Below are positions 1-11,372 of a stretch of 64,000 nucleotides of DNA, piece by piece (position 1 is the first letter of the stretch; every line of letters starts with the position of its first letter). Made by a program: the position numbers and the translations under genes. Source of the DNA: Polytrichum commune. Taxonomy: Eukaryota; Streptophyta; Polytrichopsida; Polytrichales; Polytrichaceae. Under the pieces are notes generated by a model. That model worked only from the letters and a program-made list of their open reading frames with translations. It had not been told where the DNA came from and ran no database searches. Location: assembly GCA_950295325.1 (NCBI GenBank), contig OX485807.1, forward strand, positions 34,624,440-34,688,439. Direction: 5' to 3'.

Positions 1-92
1 AAACAAGAATGAGTTTTGATAACCCTTCCACTTGTGGATTAGCAACAAATTATGGATGGATGAGAGTGACCACATCAGTCCCACACACCTTA

Positions 93-369
93 GGACCCGT
101 TCACATGAGGCCCCAAGTCCCACTCATGTTAGCAAGTCCCAAACATGAAGACAAAGCCCCAAACTTTTGAGTGCTCAACTCGACTCTCACCACAAGTCCT
201 AAGCTTCACCCCCACAGAGTGTTGCCACGTAGGCATCCACGTCACACTTGGGACGTAAGACTCATGACCCCGTGTGATACGGTAAACGCCCCCAACTTCC
301 ATGCTCTCGACGGCTGAGATCGCACGGATCGACCACAAGTGACGTGGACCCGTGTGAAGCAGCCCTCCC
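93..369. mobile_element. Degenerate Tourist/Harbinger-like MITE
   Basis: The segment is flanked by direct TTA triplets (90-92 and 370-372). Its ends are weak inverted repeats: the left end reads GGACCCGTTCACATGAGG and the reverse complement of the right end contains GGGCTGCTTCACACGGG. It has no coding capacity. A 3-bp TTA target duplication is typical of PIF/Harbinger-type transposition, so an old non-autonomous copy is inferred. The TIR match is poor, so confidence is moderate. Confidence 0.45.
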
Positions 370-377
370 TTAACTTA

Positions 378-752
378 GGGCCGGTTTACACTACGGTGGA
401 GAAGGCCTCCGGTCGGTCAAGAATGCTTGGCCAAGACATGGTTATATGAGGCAAATGGTGGATGTGCCGGAGAAGAATTAAAGGCAATAAAATATTTTTT
501 ATTGAGTCGGGCTTCTCCGGCCTCTTGAGGCCGGACAAGAAACTCCTCCTCCAGAGAAGCCCAACTCCAAAAAGTGCCGCCATGTAGGCGGCCATGTCAT
601 TTTATCATCCATGAGAAAAGTTCACCATCATTGTTTTCTTCACCTAGTGTAAACACCCACCGGTCAAGAGTTGCATTTTTGACCAATCACAATTGAGAAA
701 CACCCTTTTTTTCATGACCGGTGGACTTCTCCACCGTAGTGTAAACCGGCCC
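378..752. mobile_element. PIF/Harbinger-type MITE, family A, copy 1
   Basis: This 375-bp element has ~27-bp perfect terminal inverted repeats beginning GGGCCGGTTTACACTACGG, flanked by a TTA target duplication (375-377 and 753-755). It has no transposase. A second copy at 63531-63904 is nearly identical throughout, with a few substitutions and a 1-bp length difference. The 3-bp TWA target duplication and G-rich TIR fit Tourist-like non-autonomous Harbinger elements. It lies only 8 bp from the older element at 93-369. Confidence 0.9.
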
Positions 753-1601
753 TTAATCCACCATGTGATGAGAAATGATCAAAGTCTCTCACCCTCCCTT
801 CCCCTCCCCTCCCATCCCTCAATAATGCAACTCCCCTCCTCGCTCCTCATCAGTGTGGGCTCCCAGCTGCCTGCGTTAAGTTACTTACTAGCTGAGGAGA
901 GGGAGAGGGAGAGAGGAAGGGAAGGGAAAGGAAGGGAAGGGAAAAGAAAAGAAAGGAAAGGTGTTGATAATTCCTTCTTCTCCGGATGAGGATGCCTACT
1001 TACGGATCACCTGGTTACATATAATAATACACATTATTGATATTTAGTCCTAGTTTGTGTCCCAGTTAACTTACTACTGCCCGGGGGGAGCAGCGGAGTG
1101 GACTTACTACTAGTAAGTTCCACATAGAGGCGCGAGAGAAGAGAGAGCGAGAGAGAGCGAGAGAGAAGCCCCCCTCCCCCTCCTTCTTCCTTGTTTGTGC
1201 ATCTCTTTGTGTGTGTTCTCTCTCTCTCTTTCTCTCTCTGTGGCCCTTTCTCTTTCTTTCTTGTGTGTTGAAGGGAGCTTCTCGCTTGTGCTGTCGAGCT
1301 TGACCCCGTTTGCTCTGCCTTTTTCTGCCCTGCCAGCGTCGCTCTGCTGGTGCTGACTGAACTGCCACTGCCTGCAAGTTTGAGGAGCCAGCGTGGTGGG
1401 GGAGGTTGGGGTTGGTGAGGCAGGGGCGGATCTGGTGGTGGGAGAGGATATGCGGGAGGAGGAGGAAGGGTGTGGGGTGGGCAGCAGGAGCAGGAGCAGG
1501 GGGCAGCAGCGGGGAATTGGGGGAAGGATGGGAAGAAAGGGGAGGGAGTGAGGGGGAAGGGAGGGAGGGAGGGGGAAGGGGAGGGGGAGAGGGCAGAGGA
1601 A
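753..1601 (+). promoter_or_regulatory. Upstream region and probable 5' UTR of the CID gene, low complexity
   Basis: Purine-rich GGGA/GAAAGG runs lie at about 895-962 and GA/CT-rich microsatellite tracts at about 1135-1260. Further G-rich tracts run to the start codon. Long open frames on both strands here are low-complexity artefacts. Pyrimidine/purine tracts near plant transcription starts are common, but no specific promoter element can be assigned. Confidence 0.4.
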
Positions 1602-4600
1602 ATGGCGGTGGCGGACAATGCTGGGATCGGGATGGCGATGAACATGGTGCCCATGAGTAGGAGCTATCCTCTGATTTCGTTGGAAGCCACCGAGAGCGCC
1701 ACCGATCAGCTGTACGAGCAGCAGCAGATGCATCAACAGCAGCAGCAGCAGGCTCAACACCAAGTTCAGCAACAGCAACTCCAGCAGCAGCAGAATCAGG
1801 GACTTCAAAATCAAAGTAATCCCTTGCAGAAACAGGTAGCATCAGGTCAGGGGCAGGAGCAGGAGCAGGAGCAGGTAGCGGGAGCTAATGGGAGCGGAAA
1901 TGGCCATGTAAAGGGTGAGAATGAAGGGGAGGGGGAGGAGGAGGGCACCACTGTGGATGCGCGGAGCATTGTGAGCAACGACAGTATGCGGGAGCTGGAG
2001 GACCTGTTGACGAAGTTGAATCCTTTGGCGAAGGAGTTTGTGCCTCCCTCGCTAGCGGATGCGAGCACCACTGCCTCATCCGCTGCCTCCTCAAAGGCGC
2101 AGCAACCCCGGAAGGTAGGGCTCCATTTCTGACATCTTATTTATTAGGGAATGCACCTCGGTTACTGTGGGTGCTGCGACCTTTGGTGCCCCGATCGTGA
2201 TCGCCCAGATTTGGTGCCCTCAGAAACAGGGCGGTGGGGGCAATTAAGGAACGCTTGCTTGTTCGTTTTTGGTGGCGGCAATGCGTAATCTTTAGGGATG
2301 TGTGCTGATCCATGGTGTCGGCCATGTGATAGCAGAAGAATGGATACAGCGGGACCAACAAGAGGCGAGTGAGCAGCCGAACAAGTCGTGCGCAGCGAGA
2401 GGATAGCATCCGCAGGACAGTGTACGTGTCGGACATAGACCAACAGGTACGAGATCTCCTCCGCAGCCTTAGGGCAGTGTGGTTGCCGATGAGCTGGGAA
2501 TTAGATCTAATTGGGTACGACTTGATCACTCACTGTGTCACCCAAGAAGGTTGAGACTGCAATGTAGGGGGAGCAAAATGTCCACTTGCTATTCTGGAAG
2601 TTACGAACTCGCAGTTGCAAACAGATCGCATTTTGGAACCCCTCAATACTGCTCTGGGATAAGAATAAGGTTGGTCATGTCAAGAAGAGCCAAGTTTGGC
2701 TGTGAATCTTAGACGCTGGATAGGGGAAGGAATGTAGCTCTTGCATGGAGAAAAGGATCTTTATAATGGACGTGGAGTTCCCTCGTTGTACCGAATTCGC
2801 TAATCTGATATTGCACAATCTGAGCGTTTGGTTTGAGGAGGACTGTTCCAGCTCTCTAGGTGAGGTGCTCTCATAGGCAGCGCCACCTTGTTGAGGAGTA
2901 GTATCATGAAATTAAATTTGTGGGCACCAAGATGATGGAAGTATATGAATGCTCTCGTCACTCCCAATGGACGAATTGTTTGAGATATGAAGTACATCTC
3001 TTGTTATTTGCTCATGAGGAGATGGCTGATCAGTCTTGGTATTTGGCAACTTGTGATAGGTCACAGAAGAACAGCTTGCTGCTCTTTTCATTACCTGTGG
3101 CCAAGTAAGCATCGAATTCTCAAACATTGATATGTGTATGGAAAGGATATAGGATTTTGAACTCAGGTTGTCATATTTGGTTGGGGGTATCCATCATGAT
3201 TATTTTGCTGTATTTGGAGGCCAGAATTTAGGTGTGCATTAGAGTGTAGGTAATTGCATGTAGTTTGAGAGTAATTTGGCAGTAGGGCGGTAGTCTGCGA
3301 AGAACTGGAATAGGTCTTGCTATTCCTTTGATCTGCTAGACAAGTTGAGGCAATGGAAGCTCATAAATGTGCAGTACTGAGAAGTTTCTTTTACACTCCT
3401 GAGTGCACAAAGTATGAAGTAGCAACTTTTTACTGTAGTGTGGAAGAAGGCCAAAAATCTGTCTGTTACACGTCGGTGTCTCCCTTGTCCGGTAAATATG
3501 CAATCTTGGGTCTCGGTAATTGCTTCTGAGTGGGTGTCATATTACTTTGTTGCAGGTGGTGGATTGCCGTGTCTGTGGAGATCCAAATTCTGTTCTCCGC
3601 TTTGCCTTTGTTGAATTTACTGATGAAGGTATGGATTTATAGATAACTGAATTCCTTGGCAGTACATTGTGATAATGGTTTCTGATTTAAACAGACCATG
3701 TAGTGAATTTTAGGAGTTTTTTCTGACAAATTCTGCTCTTGGCGATGAGCAGAGGGTGCAAGGGCAGCGTTGTGTCTTGCGGGCACCATGTTGGGATACT
3801 ATCCTGTCCGAGTTCTACCATCCAAGACAGCAATTGTTCCAGTGAATCCAACTTTTCTACCTCGGGTGAGCTGTTTAATAGTGGAAAGTTTTGGTTGAAA
3901 CAACTTACTTATAAGATATGAAGCCATAAATTCATCTTCTGTGCATCTGATGAAAATTTAGATAAGGATTTTTGTTGTTGTTAAGGTACCCTTACCCTAT
4001 CGTTAATGGTATGTTGATTGTGGCTGCATGCATCTATAACTGGGTTGTGATATCAATTTGATGTGATTCCTCTTATGTGCAGTCTGAGGATGAGCGAGAG
4101 ATGTGCGCGCGCACTATCTACTGTACAAATATTGATAAGAAGGTGAAGTGGAGTCGATTGTTTGTGGAATGTGTTGTACTGAGAAGTTTCTTTTACACTC
4201 CTTTTCTTGCCTGCAAGTCTTTCTAGAAAAATAGCATCATGATTTGGGGGCTGTAGAGGAGGTATGGGATCTGAGCGAGCTGTGACTTGACGCAGGTATC
4301 GCAGGCTGATGTGAAGCTCTTCTTTGAATCATTGTGTGGAGAGGTAAGATTTGTCACCAGCTTGTTCAGATCCGTTGATTGCATGAGCATGATTCCTATT
4401 TGGGTTTAGAAATTGTGTTTTGCATGTAGGGGCATGTAAGGACTTTATATGTAGGGAATTATCTGACACAAGGTATTTGGAATGTGCAGGTTGCTCGATT
4501 GAGATTATTGGGAGACTATCATCATTCTACACGCATTGCATTTGTGGAGTTTGTGATGGTGAGATTATTATTGGTAGATCTGGTTGCTGTGGTGTAATTC

Positions 4601-5351
4601 TTTCATTATATGTAGAATCATCAGGAGTGGCTCAAAATCTAGCACTCCAGGTGAATAAAGTGCTCCCACCTGGAGCCCTATATTTCTAGCATTGGAGAAA
4701 TGATTATTAAATAAATCTATATAGCACATGTAGTGTGAGTTGCAGAACCTTGACAAACAATAGAAGCAATATAGTTGTACATATGTACTGTTTAATTGGG
4801 GCAAGCTTCGAACTTAATGTTTGTATAATTGGAATCTTGACATCTTGTACCCATTGAACACGGTTTCAGGGTCTTGACTCGTTTCTCATAAGTTTCTTTC
4901 ACATTGTCCTGATAGGGTTGTGAATAATTACAAAGGGCCAGCCAGAATGATTGAATAGTGCAGAATTGAATCTGGTGCAGCAGGCTTGAAATAGCTAAAT
5001 TGAGAAGAAGGCTGACAGAGTCTCTTGTAATGGCAGGCTGAGAGTGCAATGGCTGCTCTGAATTGCAGTGGTGCTATTTTGGGTTCACTCCCAATAAGGT
5101 AAATATGGCAGGTTATGTCATTAATTCCCTCTTATATAGAGTGTTGCACATGTTGATTTGATGTGTCCATGAGGAAACCCACAAATTGGTCAATACCTGA
5201 AGTGTATATGTTTTTTTAATAGTACTTTCTTGCTGCAAATCCTAAGTGCAAGATATCAATTTCTGAGAAGTGGCTATTGTGTTTTAAATACAGAGTGAGC
5301 CCATCAAAGACGCCAGTGAGGCCACGGTCACCGCGGCCATCTGTCCACTAA
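1602..5351 (+). CDS. CID8-13-type protein: PAM2 motif plus two RRMs (ten exons)
   Basis: Exons: 1602-2114, 2333-2446 (or from 2336), 3060-3104, 3556-3628, 3753-3865, 4083-4142, 4296-4343, 4490-4558, 5037-5098 and 5294-5351. Together they give about 384 residues in one continuous frame. The N-terminus is Q-rich (residues ~45-90). A PAM2 motif with core LNPLAKEFVPPSLA lies at ~135-152; this motif binds the MLLE domain of poly(A)-binding protein. RRM1 starts at RTVYVSDI (~198) with RNP1-like LRFAFVEF. RRM2 starts at RTIYCTNI (~296) with RIAFVEFV. The tail is basic and proline-rich (SPSKTPVRPRSPR). This order matches plant CTC-interacting-domain proteins CID8-13, cytoplasmic or nuclear mRNA-binding proteins acting with PABP. 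The start is the first in-frame ATG. The 45-nt exon 3 is supported by phase and by the conserved VTEEQL segment. The gene looks intact. Confidence 0.93.
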
Positions 5352-7716
5352 TTGCAGATATATACACATATATTAGCAGGTGCTGAAATACAGATTGGCA
5401 TCAAGTTGCTTTTAGACTTTGCTGATAGCTCGCGACATGACTGGGATAGTCATCTTTTTGTTACATTTCCAGACTCTCAGTCTAAGCTGGAGGCAGGAAA
5501 CATTGTTTGGTTGCATCATCATCTTTCGACCCTATATCACGGATCCCGTGTCGCCCTGTCATTATTGATCTGTCATTACTCCAGGGGATCTGCTCCTCCA
5601 GCTTTCAGCTTTTCTTTCTGCCCCTGTGCTGCACACCGGTTGATACGTGTTACGGAACACCATGGCTTGTAGGTAAGTAGGTGTTGGAGAGAGGGATCTC
5701 TTTCGCTTGTATTCATACTGTGATACTATTGGAAAGAGGAGGCAGGATCACCTTGGATCCACCATTGTTCTGAAAAATAGCACACTTTTCTGTCCTTTGG
5801 AGAGACTGCTGGCACAGGCATCCACTGAAAATAAGGATTGTAATCCACCATGCCCAAGGCTTTATTTTTTCACACTAATTTATTCATCGCTGGTTTAATT
5901 CCTTCTCATTGCTCTTTAGTTCGTGCTTGTCACTCTGTTTGTACTTAGTCGTGTACCGAGGTACAAGTTACCTGTCACAAAGAAATCGTGTAACAAGATA
6001 AGAAGTATACAGGTTTGCAGTCATCTGAGCTATTGTTTGTTCTAGTGTACAGATTCTTAGGTAGTAGGATACATGTTACTAAGTCATGTACCACACTTGC
6101 CAATACTCGCACTTGCTTTCTCGATCTTTAATGCCCTACCTAATTTAAATATACTGCTGAAGTCACTGGCTGTAGAGCCTCTAAGGATAGAGGTTTCGGT
6201 GAAGGTGTATGAGCTTATTTGCAAACTGGACTGAGATGGGCATGGAATGTGATTCATGTGGAACAAAGTGTGAAGCCAAGGCACTTGCAGGTATTATCTC
6301 ATCAGTCTTATTGAATTGGATCCAGGAATTATAATGGAAGTTTAGTCTCTGTGTATCCAGTTTAAAGTCTACTAATGATCCACATTTTGGGCTTAGGAAT
6401 CATGGCAACCATGTGAGGTGGTCCTGCACGCCATACGTTTGTAGCTGTAGCATCCCAAGTTCATGTCACCAAACTAATTCACGACCTCTCATGGCTACCT
6501 AGTCTTGGGGTCAAATCAACTAACACAATTATTTTCCTAAACTAAGCTGGATATGTCTTAAATGGTCACTTTTTTCCGACTATTTCTCTTCTCCAAGGAT
6601 GTGAAGCATGCGATTAGTATGAGATAGTTAGCAAATCTAATCAAAGCCTTAGCTGCTTTCCTCATGATTTTTTTGGGGCTCGTATATAAGTGAAGTTTTA
6701 CTCAAATGTTTTACTCATTGTGAAATCGAAGACTCTCGTGCCCGTTAAATGGCCAGGTGGTTCCCCCTGATTATGTAGAGTTGTGAGCCTAAAATGCTGA
6801 TCATACTTTGAGCATGTAAGTTAGTCCAATCTCTTAAACACATGTCTTTTTAGCATATGTTCTTGGAACCACACCGCATACCACTCAAGTATAGGTCTCT
6901 GATTAGGATATGTGACTGAATTAGGCATGTTCTATTATAAGGGGCCGGGACTCCCCAAAGTTGACCCCCAAAGATGCCATGACTCTTGGCCCACAAATTG
7001 GATGTTTTCACAAGTGCTGATGGTTTCCAATGATGACCTCAATAACCATTGTCATGGGTGTGGTAGCTCTAACAATATACTAGACAAGAGAGGGAGTTTA
7101 TCTCAGGTGGAATGTGCCTCTCATTCATTTAACATAAAAGCACTGAAAATAGTATGCAGCCCAATATGTACTATTTGTAGTTAGACCCGAATTAATCTTG
7201 TCCAAGTTATTTGAGATGAATCAATCACTAGATATATAGGGATCATGTTTTTATGTTGGATGAAGGAGAGGTACACTTGCACGTGATAATTTCCTCTCTT
7301 CATTGGAGCACTGGAAATTATAATCTTGTAAGGTAGCTTAACCTAATATCACCTTTCATGAATGAGAGCCCCTTGAAGGATGCTATAGTAGCGGCGCCTA
7401 TTCCCGATGAGCCCCATCAAGCTAGAATTTTGATGAGGCTGGAACCAATATTGCCATGACCTAGGTTTGAGTTTAAAAGTTTGGAGGAATGAGTGGTTAT
7501 GACAAACTCTAGACATTGATAACGTGTTCGAACAAACTTTAAAGAATAAATTCCTGGAAAACTTGCAGTTCTCTTTATTTCTTCTATCTTCTTACACGGG
7601 GAAAAATTTGCACCACCTTGTACTTCTCCGATTCTGGCACAGAATGTCTTAGGTGATCGGTTATAGGCGCCTCTTCTCCAGATTTGTAATAAGGTCGATG
7701 TGGGCACCAACAAAAG
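5352..7716. other. Intergenic: CID 3' flank, no gene seen
   Basis: The first few hundred bases probably include the CID 3' UTR. Short open frames here (for example 5352-5672 and 6912-7184) have no recognisable domain. About 6840-6920 weakly resembles a repeat also seen near 14120-14200 and 62700. I see no other structure. Confidence 0.5.
7712..7715 (-). terminator. Pol III terminator after tRNA-Met
   Basis: On the minus strand a TTTT run lies 1 nt downstream of the tRNA-Met discriminator base. No T-run separates this gene from the upstream tRNA-Val, so it may end a two-tRNA transcript. Confidence 0.6.
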
Positions 7717-7801
7717 TGGGGTGAGAGAGGCTCGAACTCTCGACCTCAGGATTTCTCTTTAGCTATGAGACCTACGCGCTAGCCAACTGCGCCACCACCC
7801 C
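7717..7801 (-). tRNA. tRNA-Met (CAT), elongator, with a short intron
   Basis: The minus strand folds as a cloverleaf. The acceptor GGGGTGG pairs with TCACCCC, the D arm contains GGCGCAGTTGGCTAGCG, and the anticodon is CAT. A short intron of about 11 nt lies after the anticodon-adjacent base. The T arm is GAGAG-TTCGAGC-CTCTC and the B box is GAGTTCGAGCC. Introns in elongator tRNA-Met are a plant hallmark. No CCA is encoded. It lies 5 bp downstream of tRNA-Val on the same strand. Confidence 0.95.
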
Positions 7802-7806
7802 CCACA

Positions 7807-7879
7807 TAGTCCCTGCGGGTTTCGAACCCGCGACCTTTCGCGTGTAAAGCGAACGTGATAACCACTACACTAAGGAACC
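7807..7879 (-). tRNA. tRNA-Val (TAC)
   Basis: This is a 73-nt cloverleaf on the minus strand. The acceptor GGTTCCT pairs with AGGGACT (G1-U72 at the end). The anticodon stem TTCGC/GCGAA encloses loop TTTACAC with anticodon TAC. The T arm is GCGGG-TTCGAAA-CCCGC. There is no intron. The 5-bp spacer to tRNA-Met (TGTGG) contains no terminator. Confidence 0.94.
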
Positions 7880-8650
7880 GGATGATGCTCATTTTGGACA
7901 CAAATAGGTACATATTGAGAACTAGAGATAGAGTTCTGAACTTTTGTGCATCTTTTGGGTGGGAAACTATTCATAAGCAGGCCTAAGGAAATCACTTATT
8001 TGATATTTGAGCCGTGTGTGATTACATGTGGAGCTAAGAAAGGGCATAGAAAAGAGATTCGGCCACATGGTCAAACCTTGTTAGTTGTTCTAGGCTCAAT
8101 ATCCAACACAAATAGGGGTTCTTATATGACCATTTAAGAAGGGTATCTTCAGTTGGATATTTGTTTGAGTTTCAAACATTGGGAGGAAAATGGCTACGGT
8201 CTCCAATGTGGATTCGCTAATCATCTCATACTAATCGCATGTTATTGGGCTATTTGGATGATTTGTTAGGTTAAGAGCCTAAGGCATATCAACCCGTTTA
8301 AAGGACAAGTGACAAGCCATTTGTAGCCGGTGGTCATGTTGATGTTCTTGAACCCGGTGGTTTTTAGGGTTTTGCCTGAAGGTTTGCTGCAATAATGAAA
8401 GTGATGGGAAGGGTTTCCTTCAAGATTATAAAACTCATTATTTATTCTTCGTTCAAAAAAATTCACGGTTTTGAGAAATGAAACTACTTATAACCAAGGC
8501 TGGCACCACACGGTTTTTTACAATTGGGTTTTTCATAGTTTTTTTAAAAACCCAATCATCTGAGGTCTAACACAATCCGGTTTTATTTGGTTTTATTGCA
8601 AATAAGTTGAGATCATAGGGCAAAGGGCGTATACATATGGCGACAACTAG
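7880..8650. other. Intergenic, no gene seen
   Basis: The segment is AT-rich. About 8040-8170 resembles a dispersed repeat also found at 12320-12420, 47251-47412 and 47815-47971. There are no coding domains. Confidence 0.4.
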
Positions 8651-8857
8651 AATAAAACCATGGTTTTATTCACAAAAATCAGATTCTTTTTGGGTACTAA
8701 ACCAAAAACCCAATGCATCAGCTAAAAAAAGTTGAGATTTTCCACCCTTGCCAGCTGGAATAAAATCATGATTTTATTTGCGGAAATTGGGTTTTTTGCA
8801 TTTGAACCAAAAACCCAATGCATCGGCCGGAAAAAGTTGGGTTTCCCCCACCCTTGC
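8651..8857. repeat. Two-copy tandem repeat, ~108-bp unit
   Basis: Copy 1 (8651-8758) and copy 2 (8759-8857) share a near-palindromic AATAAAAYCATGRTTTTATT head, AACCAAAAACCCAATGCATC in the middle and CCACCCTTGC at the end. They are diverged, with no coding capacity. Confidence 0.75.
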
Positions 8858-9818
8858 TTACAACTGATGTAGCTGGTCTGGTTATGATGGAGCAAAGACA
8901 TACAGTAGAATAGTACCTATCTGACAAGATCATCTCAGATTGTTCTTTGGATGTGCGAGAGCGAGTGTTCATGTGATCCTTGCGTCAGAATATATATTTT
9001 GTGGTACTTCTGTGGTCGTTGGTACGAATAAGTAACCTACACCTTTAGGTGTGGCCCTATAATTACAGGAAATGTGAGGTGCCCTCAGCCACAGATGCCA
9101 TTGTTTCATGGCCATTATATACATAACATACTTAAACACGCACTTTGAAGTGTGCGAAAACGTACTCTACCACATATCAGACACCAATCTTCTTACATCC
9201 TCAGCTTTCAAGACTGATTTGAATAAGGCACTTCCTTGAAATGTGAGTGGCAACCCTGCACATCATGTTTGCACATCGTTAGTGTGTGCTTGTGAGCACA
9301 TTGAATCACAGTCTTTAGGTCAAAGACGAGAAGAACCAAATATTACTCACATATTGAAAGCAGAGATTGTGCCAGTTTTCTCTTACAAACGTCGTTGAAA
9401 ATGAGGCCTACTTTGTGTTGGAACCCCCCCTTTATGACTCCATTAGAGAGAGTCTTCTTTCCTATTTCAGAATGTATGTAGCATTAGGTAGCCTTAAGTC
9501 TCTCTACCAACTTGATCATCGCATTTTGCACTCTACTACTCAAGCGAATCAGTCTTCTTGACTCACCTTGATGTCTTTCTAGTCCCACAAAGCCTCTTGG
9601 CTTCCTGGGGCTTCAAAATCCATCTCAGTTCATTTGGTTGTGTACAATGAAGACCTTGTAAAGGAAGTGCAACCAAATGCAGTTCTAGAAATCTGTGCAG
9701 TCGAATACTATTGAGAAGACCTTGTATTTTGGCGACATTTAAAATATGTCTCATGGGTATGCAGGGTTGTAAAAGGTACACTATTTGCTTGCAAGCACAA
9801 GGTACTTAGGGGAGGATG
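8858..9818. other. Intergenic, no gene seen
   Basis: Nothing recognisable beyond short unsupported open frames. Confidence 0.35.
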
Positions 9819-10305
9819 TAATGGTCAGGCCAAGTGATTTTGTTGACTTGTCTATTCCTGATCGGAATATTATCTAGGAGGCACATTATCACTTGTAATT
9901 GATGACCTTATCATGACCTAAGCATTGCTTCCAATAATGGACACATGTTGCCCACCATCAGTTGTGGCATGCCTACCGAGCCATGTTAGTAATTCAAAAG
10001 GTTGGACATATACTGCAATCCATGTCAAGGCTCCTCAAATCCATTACCTAGTTCATAATGGTCATACCAAGTGATTTTGTGTGCTTGTCTATTCCTGATT
10101 GGATACAAAGAAACACATTATCACTTGTAATTAATGATCAGCTATGGCCTGACCACTACATCTAGTAATGTGTTGCCTTGCCATCAGTTGTAGTTAGCAC
10201 CCAATACTGTACCTAATGAGCTTGAGCCACAGTAGCGGCGACGTAGCTTAGGCACCTACTAGAACATGTTGCAGGACTCCTGGAATCTATTACCGAGTTC
10301 GTAAC
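9819..10305. repeat. Diverged tandem duplication, ~237-bp unit
   Basis: Copy 1 starts at 9819 and copy 2 at 10056. Shared blocks include CAAGTGATTTTGT, CTTGTCTATTCCTGAT, CACATTATCACTTGTAATT and CCATCAGTTGT. Copy 2 ends about 100 bp short of the GFA gene stop codon. Confidence 0.7.
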
Positions 10306-10404
10306 AAGGAATTGGAGACAGATTGCAAACACAAATTGCGGAAGAATTCAGTCAAAATCAATCATGACGTCAATATATATGCATACCAATTGTTGTGATG
10401 ACGA

Positions 10405-10845
10405 TCATGTGTCCGTTTCTGTAGCAGGGGTGATTGGTGGCTTCGACATGGCTGCGATTCCCGAGCTGTCATAATTGGCTTCCCAATTTATCCCATCAAA
10501 TGTCTTAACTTCCACATCGGTGATTGTGCCTGGATCTATGCAGTTGACAGTCACCGCGAACCCGTCTTGGTTCGAGCGCGGGAGGTAGAACGAGGTAATG
10601 CCGCAAACCTTGCAAAACAAATGCTTTGCGGTGTGGGTGTTGAACGTGTACTCAGTGAGGAACTCCTTGGACGATTCTTCAAGCTCGAAGTCCGCTTTCG
10701 GGACGATGAAGTGCACGTTCCTCCTCATGAGACAATTGGAGCAGTTGCAGTCCCACACCACCAGACTCTCTGGGGCTTTCACTTTGAAGCGCACGCGTTG
10801 GCAGTGACATCCCCCTGTGTGTAGAACCACCTTGGTTGTTGCCAT
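10405..10845 (-). CDS. GFA / CENP-V-fold zinc protein
   Basis: A single coding exon of 146 residues. The cysteine pattern of the GFA (glutathione-dependent formaldehyde-activating enzyme, CENP-V) fold is present: CxC at C13/C15 in GGCHCQRVRF, CxCxxC at C33/C35/C38 in WDCNCSNC, and CxxC at C78/C81 in FCKVCG. In characterised relatives these residues hold structural and catalytic zinc. Bacterial Gfa is proposed to bind glutathione and form S-hydroxymethylglutathione from formaldehyde. Plant family members are largely uncharacterised, so the substrate is not inferred. A TTTCAG acceptor-like site ends 1 nt upstream of the ATG, suggesting a 5' UTR intron. Length and domain are complete for the family. 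Copies of a dispersed repeat lie just upstream (10887-11372). Confidence 0.88.
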   Translation of the reverse strand: MATTKVVLHTGGCHCQRVRFKVKAPESLVVWDCNCSNCLMRRNVHFIVPKADFELEESSKEFLTEYTFNTHTAKHLFCKVCGITSFYLPRSNQDGFAVTVNCIDPGTITDVEVKTFDGINWEANYDSSGIAAMSKPPITPATETDT

Positions 10846-10886
10846 TCTGAAATGAGTTTTTTAGCATGCAGGTTAAGAAATGCTGC

Positions 10887-11372
10887 TACTAAAATTAGCT
10901 CTTGAACAGAAGTTGTTGGTCTTGTCGTATGGGAACTGTTGTTCAGACTTCAGCTGTTCGACCCTGAGCAACATCAGAAAGAGGAGATTTGAATGCAATT
11001 TCCGCTGGGGTTGCAGCTATCTGTAGCACTCGCAGGGGTCAGCGTCTTCAGAACATGATTTAAAGCAGCTAAAACATTTTTAAGAAGCATTACTTTGGAG
11101 CTGCCTTCTTGTTATACTCATTTTTAGGAGTATAAACTCTAAAGCATCAGAAAGGCATGCCTAAATTAGGTCATCAGCAGAAGTATTCGGTCTTGTCGCA
11201 TAGGAATTGTTCTTCAGAGCTGTTCAACCCTGAGCAACATCAGAAAGAGGAAATTTAGGTGCAATCCCGCCGGGGTTGCAATTACCTGAAGCGCTCGCAG
11301 GGATCAGCGTCTTTGAAACCTGGTTTGAAGCTGCCAAAAAATCTTTAATACGCATTGTTTTGGAGCTGATGC
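10887..11372. repeat. Dispersed repeat R1, two tandem copies upstream of the GFA gene
   Basis: The copies at about 10887-11105 and 11156-11372 share CCTGAGCAACATCAGAAAGA, GGGGTTGCA, CGCAGGG, TCAGCGTCTT and TTTGGAGCTG. Related copies occur at about 30002-30110 and 31375-31480 in the P450 gene, in the same orientation. All four lie just 5' of minus-strand coding exons. Confidence 0.7.

Noticed and set aside
1034-1842. Three long minus-strand open frames (206-258 codons)
   Set aside because: They are serine/proline/leucine low-complexity translations of GA/CT and CAG tracts that overlap the CID first exon and 5' region on the other strand.
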